Of a DNA stretch of 64,000 nucleotides, positions 47,753 through 56,792 are shown in pieces. The stretch's first letter is position 1. Each line of letters opens with the position of its first letter. Source of the DNA: Strobilurus pachycystidiatus (lineage: Eukaryota > Basidiomycota > Agaricomycetes > Agaricales > Physalacriaceae). The translations under genes and the position numbers were made by a program. The notes beneath the pieces were generated by a model. The model searched no databases, had not been told where the DNA came from, and saw nothing but the letters and a program-made list of their open reading frames with translations. The stretch is from assembly GCA_019915135.1 (NCBI GenBank), contig JAHLMK010000018.1, positions 1 through 64,000 of the forward strand. Reading direction: 5' to 3'.

Positions 47753-48152
47753 CCGGCCCGACCCAATTTTTTTTTGGCGGTGCGTTGAGCGTATAAGACT
47801 GCGCCGTGTACGCACCGCCTTCCTTCCTCCAGGTCCTATTCACCCATTTTTTCACAAGTCAGTACGCTCACCAGCATCCAGCGCTCGGCCTAACATATAC
47901 CATTAGTGTGCGATTGGCAAACGGTCCAAGGCAACCGAGTCATTGTCCAAGACTGCGGGTCGACCACCTGTAAATACAGTGCATCATACGTGGGTACTAC
48001 TCACCTTTTGGCCTCTCCTTCGCTCAGACTTCCACAGGTCGAGCAGGATCTGGTGTACCCTCCTGCCGGCCTAGCGAAGTGCCACTAGACTATGATTGAA
48101 CATCACTACCTATTCCCGCAGCAAGGGGAGACAGCTTACGCGCGCTTCCATC
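47753..48152. other. Intergenic region with one inverted repeat
   Basis: GGCGGTGCGT (47776-47785) and ACGCACCGCC (47810-47819) form a 10 bp stem after a run of nine or more Ts. No gene is seen; part of this is probably the promoter of the next gene. Confidence 0.5.
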
Positions 48153-49040
48153 ATGGACACAACCAAGGGTGCTGAGGCGGCGGCACAGAAAGACAGGTAT
48201 CGGGCGGCTCGGACAGAAGGCAGACTCACGGCGTCCAGCGACGCCGCCGCCAAATCGCAATTGTTAGAGGGTGGCGGTGAATATTTCTATCTAGGCAAAT
48301 GGGATTTGGAAGAAGATGATAGAGAGCTCGGGGAGGCTCGCATTGTTTCGCCCACGGGAAAAACAATGGTCCTGAGCAATCCCAAAAACAGAAGGAACGC
48401 CGCCCCCGCAACTCCTCGTGGCACGACAAGCGAGCCACAGACGACTCCGAGTCGAAGAAAAGAGGAATCATGTTCCCGGACCTGTCCTGGGATCTCTAGC
48501 AAGGTTTCCCACGACACAGAATCATCATCCCATAGTCGGCCAGCGTCACGAGAGCGATTGCCCCGCCACAATAACCTCCCTGAAGTCCAAAGAAGGAACA
48601 CAGGGCACTCGACATGTGAAGCAGTCAAGAACCCTTCGACAAACTCGCAGCACAGACCAAAAAACAAGAACTCACTCAGTTCAGGCACTGGTAGTCAGTC
48701 TTCAAAAACGCACGGCAACAGTGCGAGACCCAGAGACGAACGGGGGCCATTCTCTGACAATAATGACGAGTCTTCCACCACAGCCGCTCGGCATCTGCCA
48801 GAGAGAGGCCATACCGGCAACCACTCTTCAACACCCAACGCGCTGCAAGACTCGGAAAACAAACGAGTGGAAAACGAGACAAAGGTGCAGGTCAACAGTG
48901 AGGTCGTGCCAGTGGAAAATAGCAAGCTCCGGAGAGAGGATCAGATGAACCGGATATTGGACACAGAACCAGTCATCCAGAAAGACACGAAAGGTGCCGT
49001 AAGGAGAAGGAAGGAGTGGTACGAGTACTATGCGGATTAG
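48153..49040 (+). CDS. Hypothetical, mostly disordered basic protein
   Basis: A single-exon frame of 295 residues begins at ATG 48153 (the same frame is open slightly upstream but without ATG). Residues 1-90 have ordered-looking features: an Ala/Lys-rich start, then GGGEYFYLGKWDLEEDDREL. Residues 90-270 are dominated by Ser, Thr, Asn, Arg and Gln with little hydrophobic content, which predicts disorder. The C terminus is charged and ends RRRKEWYEYYAD. There is no membrane segment, signal peptide or known motif. The long intron-free frame with a clean stop supports a real gene, but the function is unknown. Confidence 0.6.
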   Translation: MDTTKGAEAAAQKDRYRAARTEGRLTASSDAAAKSQLLEGGGEYFYLGKWDLEEDDRELGEARIVSPTGKTMVLSNPKNRRNAAPATPRGTTSEPQTTPSRRKEESCSRTCPGISSKVSHDTESSSHSRPASRERLPRHNNLPEVQRRNTGHSTCEAVKNPSTNSQHRPKNKNSLSSGTGSQSSKTHGNSARPRDERGPFSDNNDESSTTAARHLPERGHTGNHSSTPNALQDSENKRVENETKVQVNSEVVPVENSKLRREDQMNRILDTEPVIQKDTKGAVRRRKEWYEYYAD

Positions 49041-50517
49041 TCCATGGAGATGTCAAATCACAATTATAATACAGTAGCAGCCCTGAGTGCGAAAGTCTGC
49101 GTCTGGCCGTCTGCTTCTGTAAAGACTAGATAAGATTGGCTCGGAATGCAAATCGTATGAGATCTAGGAGCGAAAATTAGTTTGTTGTCACTATGGCTCG
49201 CGAGGAGGAGTTCCAAGGCTTGACGGGAACTGCCGGCCGGGAAATTCTGGTCAGTTTTGACCCAAACAATGTTGAAGATATATGGTATACTGTAGCTATA
49301 TTGAGTGCCAATGCTAAGCAACGGTTCGATGTCCTATCAGGCGCACGACCCAGTCCCGCTCCAGGAAGCGTTGATGATAGCTTTCGACCGTGATGGGGAA
49401 GGAGACAACCAGAAGATCTGATGCAGGGTCATGACATCATCACTTGTCTTCAGGCCCGGATATCCGGACCATCTTTGCTCTTGGGCGACGACCAGGGAGC
49501 AAGCAGGTATGCCGAATGGCGACCTGCTGAAAGAGATATGTGCCGGAATGAGTGCTTACTTTTCATTTTCCACCGTATCTTTTCCCTTACCCGTTTATAA
49601 CAGCGCTTCCGTGCTCGGTTTGCCATTGTTCGACAAAGTGAACGGACGCGCCGCGCCGCCGCCTACTGTCCATATAGTGCTTGTGTTACTGCGAATCAGT
49701 CTCTCTTGTATAACACATTGTGTGACTTTTTCCACGGACGTATCTTTGCATATTGGAGGTGTTCTTCACCGCGACAAACCGACGAGCCGCATGCCGATAT
49801 AAGAGTCTTCTCTTCCACGCAGTCCTCAACCATCCTCGTCCGGGCAGATTTGAGTCGATGTGCTTGCTAATATTGTTCACCAGTACGCTGCTTCGTACGT
49901 CAACCTTCCCCTTTTCTGAATCCCTCTCACGAACTATTCGACCATTTTTTCTGGCGCAGGCATCTTTTTTTGACACTGGAGAAGATGATCTACCGCACAT
50001 GCTGGACTGAAGGACTGAACTACCCTTACACAGTGCCTCTAAACGTCGTGCTAGCTTCTCTCCTACCTCAAAGAACCTGCCAGTTCGAGAACAAGGTCGG
50101 GAACTGGGACCCACACATGACGTCATGTGGCTTCGGCTTGTTGGATTATGTACCCATGGACGAAAGGCGTACAGGGCAGGGACCACCGTTTCAGGGGTTG
50201 AAAGTTGGGCTATGCGTCGGTGCTCTCCATCTAGTAAATATGCACATCCAGGGCGGCTAATACCATCGTTTTGTTTCGGCTCACTGGTCAATCCACGCTT
50301 GTACCTGTCGACGCGGATGTTCACGTCTGATATCCTCTTTGCAGAACAAGGACACACCCACAATCATCAATGGACCCACATAACACCCTGCAGGACAGAA
50401 ATCCCTTGTTCTGCGAACAAGGACACATCAGGCTTCTCTCACGTCTTTGGGTATGTGCTTGTTCTCAATGGGCGGTCATATACGAAGGCGAAGTTGTGGC
50501 AATGATCAAAGCGAAAG
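49041..50517. other. Intergenic region with weak small frames
   Basis: A plus ATG frame at 49193-49393 (66 residues) has fairly balanced composition but overlaps an equally plausible minus frame at 49064-49321. Another short plus frame (ATG about 49985, ending 50260) is likewise undecided. None is called. Confidence 0.35.
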
Positions 50518-52160
50518 ATGTCCCCCGATCCCAATCGTCAGCGCTACCAAATATATGCACCGTCGTCCCCTCGATTCCAGGATCCGCTCGGTGTGGTTGG
50601 CCGCCTGCCAACGCCTGCTGTTACCTCGAAGTCTCCTTCCACTTCCGTTCCCATAGAACGCCGATCGGCCTCATCCGTTGTGCAAGAAGGCTCTGAACAC
50701 ATTCATCACAGTGAGTCTGGCATGGGTCCCTCTAGCACGACTGGGCATTGACAGCGTCTTAGCTCGGACTTCCCTCAACTCCACGACGCGCCCCACCATC
50801 TACGATGGTCCGAATTCTCCCACGACGTCCCCTCCGCCGTCCGTTGACCCTCGAAGACCACTTCAGCCCATTGAGCAAAATTCTATCATCACACCACCAA
50901 CTCGACCCATCAGCGCACGTTCGGTACGGCGCCCAAGCGGGATCAACGGGCCTATGATTGTACCCGCCGTCCAAGCCGACGATGACAGCAGTCGCGAAGA
51001 ATATCCCGCACGTCCGTCACTCCAGACACGCGTCTCTACCGCTGGATTGTCTAAAAAAATGCCTGGCACAACCCCGAGTCCTCTGAACAACTTCGCCTCC
51101 AGTCCCCCAAGTGAGGCATCGATTCAATCCAACATGTCCATACGCTCCTTCGACGTGTATGATCCGACTGAAGAGAGCGCATGCTGTCTGATTCTGGCGC
51201 TTATGCATGATGCGCTCTTCGCAGTTGACGGCACCTTCCACGATTGTCTCGACATCTACAACCATCGCCATCTATTTCTCTCAATGACTGCGACTATTCA
51301 TTCCATCCGTTATGACACAGATGAGAGACACGAGATTATGCGTGGAATTCTTGCTATTCGGGATAACCTTCTGTTCAATCGCCTTCTTCCTGCGGATCTC
51401 CTCATGCCAGAGTCTGTCACATCTCCAGATGGTGGTCCTGTCGCTCTTCGGTCAATTCTCTCCGGCTTGTCACGATCCACAAGTCGCTGGCGATGGGGAG
51501 ACGAGCTGCATTCCATCCTTTCGGCGTATGATGACGAGCGTATTTCTCCTGCGGTGGTCAGGAATATGATACGTCGTTTGTTTGGTTGTTCTCCCTCAGC
51601 TGTCGCAATACCTTCGAGTCTGGTACTAGGCGATTCGGCTTCCATTGATTTCACGGCAGAGCGAGAAGTAGCTATGCTGGTGGATGTCTTGACCGGACTG
51701 TCACACTTTTACACCGTCCACGGACTACATGCCACTGAAAGGAGTCGACATCCACCTCCATTCTGCACTTCCCTCGAACATGACAATACAAGTACCGTTT
51801 ACACAGACCCTGGGGTTGGGTATCTGGCCTTAGTGCGCGATGTGACATGTGGCCTTGTACCTGGTGTATCCACAAACACCAGGGCATCTATACTCCACCT
51901 GGTGGCCCCGGTCCTCTCTGATACCCGTACGTGGAAAATTGGTGAGAACGGTTGTCTTCCGTTCGCGATCAGCCCCTCTTATTTCTTATACAGCCCCGAA
52001 ACTCTCCACCAGGGATGTCTCAACCATCTCTGCTCTGTTGTACAGCTTGAGAAACCAACTCACGGGGAGCTTGGTACTGGTGGAGGTACACTTACAGAAT
52101 GTGCTTCATATCCTGCAAAAGTTCGAGACTAGCTCTGCACAGGTTCGTCACACCGACTAG
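50518..52160 (+). CDS. Hypothetical protein, Ser/Pro-rich N terminus, helical C-terminal region
   Basis: Three exons, 50518-50710, 50763-51941 and 51994-52160, with two 52 bp introns, give 512 residues from ATG 50518. Both joins preserve frame and remove otherwise awkward sequence. Residues 1-180 are rich in Pro, Ser, Thr and Arg. Residues 185-450 look folded: CCLILALMHDALFAVDGTFH, a Leu/Arg-rich helical stretch (EIMRGILAIRDNLLFNRLLP) and AEREVAMLVDVLTGLSHFYT. Exon 3 is Leu/Val-rich (YSLRNQLTGSLVLVEVHLQN) and may form an amphipathic helix. The stop at 52158-52160 may not be final: a GTTCGT donor-like site follows CACAG at 52141, so the next frame (52420) could belong to the same gene. I do not recognise the family. 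Confidence 0.65.
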
Positions 52161-52419
52161 CCCGGGACCCACATTCTGAATAGTGTGGATATAGCGATCT
52201 TTTCAATCGAGAAGCACTCACGCATCTCTTTCATCGGTCAACAAACGTCAAACCTCTTCCCTCCTCCCCCATAAACGCAAGAAAAGAGAAAGAGCAATTT
52301 TTTTTCCTGTGGCCAGCCTCCGCGCACAGCAGCGGAAACAACTGAGGGAGCAACCAACTACCACTTCCATCCATTACCAACTGCACTGTCAACGTGGTCC
52401 GAGCCCAGGGTCTAATCGT

Positions 52420-52941
52420 ATGTACACATTGATTGCCGGCATCCTTTGGGATATGCGACATTCACCCGATCATGCCCACTTCTACAATCTCCAAGATCAG
52501 GCTCTCGGCGGTCGTGGACTTTCACGTCCAAACTTCGAGGGAAATCTTTTCGACAATGCAAACGTCCGGTGCTTTTGCGCCATCTCTACAAATCCTGTGC
52601 TCAAAGGACTCTTCACAGTCAGCCCATGGTATATCCAGTCACCTGAGCCCATTACGCTTTTTGCGTTCCTTTCCTACCTTCATTCATACCTCCTACAGCC
52701 GCTCTCGGCCTCCGAACGCCATGCTGTCGTGAGCGACGAACTGTATCTTCGCTCGACCCATGACGCTCGACTCCGAGAATATGCTGCCCGCGGCACCTCA
52801 TCGCCCAATCAGTGCTGTCGAATCGATGCACTAGGGAGTAGCTTCTCGTTCTCCGGTGTCCAGTTATCGTTGATGGAGGGCATTGTTGTCTTGAATGTCG
52901 CTGTTACGAACCCCATGAATGCGGAGAAAGTTTCCTCCTAA
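52420..52941 (+). CDS. Hypothetical protein or last exon of the preceding gene
   Basis: From ATG 52420 the frame encodes 173 residues of ordered composition (MYTLIAGILWDMRHSPDHAH, later EPITLFAFLSYLHSYLLQPL and a hydrophobic end MEGIVVLNVAV). The frame is also open upstream to about 52309 after a CAG, so an acceptor there is possible, but phases do not match the preceding gene's last donor. No family is recognised. Confidence 0.55.
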   Translation: MYTLIAGILWDMRHSPDHAHFYNLQDQALGGRGLSRPNFEGNLFDNANVRCFCAISTNPVLKGLFTVSPWYIQSPEPITLFAFLSYLHSYLLQPLSASERHAVVSDELYLRSTHDARLREYAARGTSSPNQCCRIDALGSSFSFSGVQLSLMEGIVVLNVAVTNPMNAEKVSS

Positions 52942-53057
52942 TATGTGCGTCGATATATCCATTGAACCCCATCTACTACTCGCAACATAACCGCGAAAAG
53001 TTCTCCTTGTAGTTTCTATAATGAGGCAGATTCAATGCGCCTTGCACATCTGCCAAT

Positions 53058-54521
53058 TCAGGTCAGTACGCGGGAGAGACATGATACGGGTGGCATACCA
53101 GCTATTAGGTGCAGAGCAGTAAGCCTTTTGCCCCGCCGATAGTCCACGTCGTGCCATCGGAAAAATGTCTCATTCATGTCATACGCCAACCACTCACTGA
53201 GCAACTTCTGGGAAACTGACTTCCATTCCTTCTGGGCCCTCCGAATGGAGAGCCTCTTGGGATTATCTGGAAAGAGTACGGTGTCGGTTATTGTCTCCGC
53301 CCGCGATTCGGGATTTAGTTCGAGGAACTTGAGCACTAAGTATTAGTCATGATCAGTTCTCCAATGCCTTTGAGTTCTGTTTGAAAACGTACTCCACGCT
53401 CTGAGCTTGGCCGTCTGGGGCAGGACGGCCGAGAGGCTACGCAGTACTTCATCCAAATGATTAGTTACAGTATTGAGTGGTAACGTAGAGAATACGAACT
53501 GTCCAAAAACCAGCCCAGATCCTTTTCTTCGGGAACCACCCAAGGGCAACCGATGACACGTCTCGCCGTCTCTTCGATATCGAGGACGGTGCCGTCGCCA
53601 GGCCAAGTAACCAGGGTACCTCGAGGGTTCCGATGCGCGTTGGCGTGTACCCAGATATTCGCTACCGACTTGTCAGCTACAGAAAACCAGCAGAAATGCA
53701 TTTGAGTATCTACCGAATGACCGAGCCAATACTACGTCATCTGCGGTCTCGTACAACTTCCGGTAATGAGAAAGGTAGTACTTCGCCGGATCCCATGCTT
53801 TATCTATGGCTCGCTGCGCCAGCCCGGTACGCAGAGTCGGGTTACTCTGCTGGCAGTGCTGGTAGTGTTGCGAGACCTTCAACTTGCCCCTATAGGTCGT
53901 CGCCACGTGATGGGCTTGCGACGGAGGTGGCTTCTGCGAAGCCCAGGAAGCAGTTGACACACCGCTGACAACACTTGTCCTATCAGAGGGTGTTGGAGAT
54001 CCCGCGCGCATGGTATGACTGCCATGGTGCCAGTTTGCCGTTGAGGCCCCGCTGACGACGCTGGTAGCCGACTGAGCCGACGATACGGAACCAGAAGCAC
54101 GTCGTGCTCCGTCCTTCCAGCTTGCTGTTGATGTTCCACTAACCACGCTGGTCGCAACGGACGAGACAGATTCTGAGTCACGGCCAGCCCAGCTGACATC
54201 GGATGTGCCGGAGACAACGCTCGAGAAAGTACTGTTGGTATTCGAGGAGGTGTCGTTGAAGTAACGAGGTGGAGGATTGATAGGATGACGCTCAGGATGA
54301 GATCTGCGGGACTCGACGTCACGCTTTGCTTCGAGCTCCAGCGCTTCGAGACCGCGCTGCATGATGAGTCTGTCGAATGCTCCGGAGCGGATAAAGTCAT
54401 CACGCCTACGCGCCATGTCTTCAGCATTAGCAGGCGGCGACTGGGGACGAAGACTTTCAAAGTCCTCGTCAGATGGCATGCTGTGGCGAGAGTGATATGA
54501 AGAAGGCGGTGTCGCAAGCAT
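53058..54521 (-). CDS. Hypothetical protein with four SVVSG-W repeats
   Basis: Four exons, 53714-54521, 53500-53676, 53393-53446 and 53058-53335, with introns of 37, 53 and 57 bp, give 438 residues from ATG 54521. Phases agree at every join. Residues 35-75 form a charged helical segment (AEDMARRRDDFIRSGAFDRL). Residues 100-193 hold four repeats of the pattern SVVSG(T/A/V)S(T/D)(A/V)(S/N)W at 101, 125, 154 and 183. The C-terminal half looks globular and has SVANIWVHANAHRNPRGTL and RRVIGCPWVVPEEKDLGWF. No signal peptide, membrane segment or catalytic motif is evident. The unusually short first intron (37 bp) is the least certain part of the model. Confidence 0.7.
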
Positions 54522-54923
54522 GTTGAAAGAAGTGCTGCACTGGTCCGGCAGTGGGGTCGATAGTGTACAGCGCGCACTCGTTCCGAATACTTATATGAAT
54601 ACCACGGTTTCCCACCTTTTTGTCCAGGCAGCTGAATGGAGAATGTGAGCGCTCGGGCGCCAAAAAGACAATTGGTAACTGGGAGACTGTGACATCAAGA
54701 ACGACAATTGAGAATGATGGAGGATCTCTATATGGACCAGGGACAATTAGAGCCTGAAGACTCATGATTGGAATGCATCGAGCGCCGCCAACTGATAGTG
54801 TACATACCATTCATGTACTGCGGCTGTAAGTCAATATTACACTACCCGTCAGTATCTGGGTTTTGCGCCTGAAGTTGTGTGATATGAACACGTCAACCTA
54901 CATGCCGGCGGCAAGCGTGCCAG
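54522..54923. other. Promoter region of the SVVSG-repeat gene, no gene seen
   Basis: Four hundred bases between the start of the minus-strand gene and the next weak plus-strand frames. No TATA box or repeat stands out. Confidence 0.4.
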
Positions 54924-55912
54924 ATGCGGAATCTTCGGCTTTCGGCTTTCGGATCCAAGTTACCGAACCACAACTCTTTCCTGACGACCACGATCTGGTG
55001 TGACTCTCCATTGGCACTGTGCCGGCGTCGTTCAGCCGCGCTTGTACTCTCAGGAAGAACTTTGCCTTGTGACGCACTGGATATCCGTGAGGTCGCACAG
55101 CCCGGAGCACAGTATGACGCTTGGTACGGAAGCGTGCTCTACATGGGGTACGTCGTCTGTTTGGCGCAACTCTTCGACTCTCGTGATGGATACCGAAAGG
55201 CGCGCCATATTCCCGACCGATGAAAGAACGGAAGACTTCTGGCGCTCAGGCGAAAGGAAGAGAGTATCGAGCCCACCTCTCACGACATCGGACAAGGAAC
55301 CCAGTTCGTGTTTCGTATGTGTTCGTTTGCGTGGCCGGTTCCCATTCTGTACCCTTATCGTATGTCTCCCATCGCCCGTGTTTAGATCTCTGCTGAACAT
55401 ATGCCAGAACGACCGTATCCTTAGGGCTCGCTAGTCCGTCGCACCACGGCCGATGACTACAGATATGTGGGGAACGAGAAGCGCTTAAACTGGTCAGTGG
55501 TATGCAACCTTGCACCGACTCAAATGTAAATCTTACCCACCATACATGCAGGATAGAATCGAAGCTGCATCGACAGATCTAGGCGCCTGGCCTATCCGTC
55601 ACACAACCTACAGCATGCTGGTCGAGGCGGTCGCTACGATGCATAGACCTCCCCTCCTAGTTCCACTCACCCTACCACAGGCACCGCACACACAACGCTA
55701 TCGGGCCCAATCCGCGTGCCTACTTGCGTGGCCTCGTACATAAACATCCTCAGGTCACCGTTCCTGAACGATACGATATGTATATTGATCTCGATCTTCA
55801 ACTTGCTGAACGTCAAATTCTTGGTGGATGTCTTCACGGCGTACCTTACCCAATGCGCCCGAACCTACTCCACATTTCTCTGTCCTCATTCAGATACTCA
55901 CGGAACGGGTGA
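54924..55912 (+). pseudogene. Possible broken gene, frame disrupted
   Basis: Three coding-looking segments lie in a row: about 54985-55150 (ends ...AWYGSVLYMG before a GTACGT donor), about 55551-55680 (after ACATGCAG; starts DRIEAASTDLGAWPIRHTTY) and about 55682-55912 (YLRGLVHKHPQVTVPERYDM onward, ending before GTGAGC at 55913). The second and third are adjacent but in different frames with no usable intron between them. Either the exon structure is unusual or the gene carries a frameshift. The function is not recognised. Confidence 0.35.
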
Positions 55913-56341
55913 GCATTCCCACTCGCCACAACACCCCGCCCGCTCGCCTGGCGCATATCCACTCGCCATCCCATACATCGATCCCTACCCGTCCTTTCCC
56001 TTTCGCTGACTACGGGGCACAAACTTGAACGGTGTCAGGGAAAAATGCCCCCGGGATCCAGGAGGCCAGGGAACTCTGAATCTGTCGGTCTGGGGTCGAC
56101 CCCTTTCGTGCTCGGTTTGCCTTGTGTGCACAGGGGAGTTTTCACAAGGTGGTGAGAGTAAGTAGGATGTAAAAGCTCAGTGGCAGGTGCGGGTGTGGTT
56201 CTAGCTGATGCAAGCGCGTCTCGCGTTGCCTTTCTTTCAAAGCGTTAATATTTAGGAATATACATAGAACGCCACAATGATTAGAAACTAAAGATTGACA
56301 TGCTTGTACCGAAAACTCTCACAGCCCAAATGAGTTCCTCA
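55913..56341. other. Left flank of the retrotransposon; contains the displaced 3' end of the membrane-protein gene
   Basis: Read on the minus strand from 56346, the flank begins GATCATGAGGAACTCATTTG and reaches a TGA at about 56322, in frame with the gene interrupted at 61500. The rest is presumably that gene's former 3' untranslated region. Confidence 0.55.
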
Positions 56342-56346
56342 TGATC

Positions 56347-56673
56347 TGTTGAAGTTCGTCCTTGCGCCACGGCGAACTTAGTTACCTTATTCGGACATTG
56401 CGCCACCCAGGCGCCTGTACAGTTGTGACTCATTCTCGATCGCTTATATATAGTAGAGTATTTTCGTCTTCGATACCTCAGTCGTCTCGCTTACGCTGCG
56501 CACGTCTGAGGTATGTATTCTTACCGATATCTATGGACACTCGTACTTACTATTCGTGTAGAACCCTACTCATAGTTCTCCTCTGTTCTTAGGTATGAGT
56601 AGTCTCTAATACAGTCGTCTCGCTTACGCTGCGCACGTCTGAGAACCCTACTCATAGTTCTCCTCTGTTCTTA
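56347..56673 (+). repeat. 5' LTR
   Basis: It begins TGTTGAAG and ends CTGTTCTTA, so the termini are TG..TA and not the usual TG..CA. A TATATATA promoter core lies at 56445-56452. Two segments are duplicated inside the LTR: a 30 bp stretch containing CTTACGCTGCGCACGTCTGA, and GAACCCTACTCATAGTTCTC with its continuation to the LTR end. Confidence 0.97.
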
Positions 56674-56685
56674 GGTTATGGGCCC
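56674..56685 (+). other. Primer binding site for half-tRNA-iMet
   Basis: GGTTATGGGCCC immediately follows the 5' LTR. It is complementary to the anticodon stem-loop of initiator methionine tRNA (GGGCCCAUAACC), the internal priming site known from Drosophila copia, and not to the 3' end of a tRNA. Confidence 0.8.
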
Positions 56686-56792
56686 CGTAGTCGCCGAACT
56701 TTGAAGACGTATAACACAGCAAACCTTTTATCGAATAAACGACCCGTTACCACTGCCATACCGCATACCGAAACCCCAGCCATCGCCGCGAA

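Noticed and set aside
49686..50363. 225-codon minus frame
   Set aside because: Very Arg/Ser-rich, non-ATG start, no motif; looks like a non-coding shadow.
56362..56592. 76-codon frame repeated in both LTRs
   Set aside because: It lies wholly inside the LTR across its promoter core; copia LTRs do not normally code for protein.
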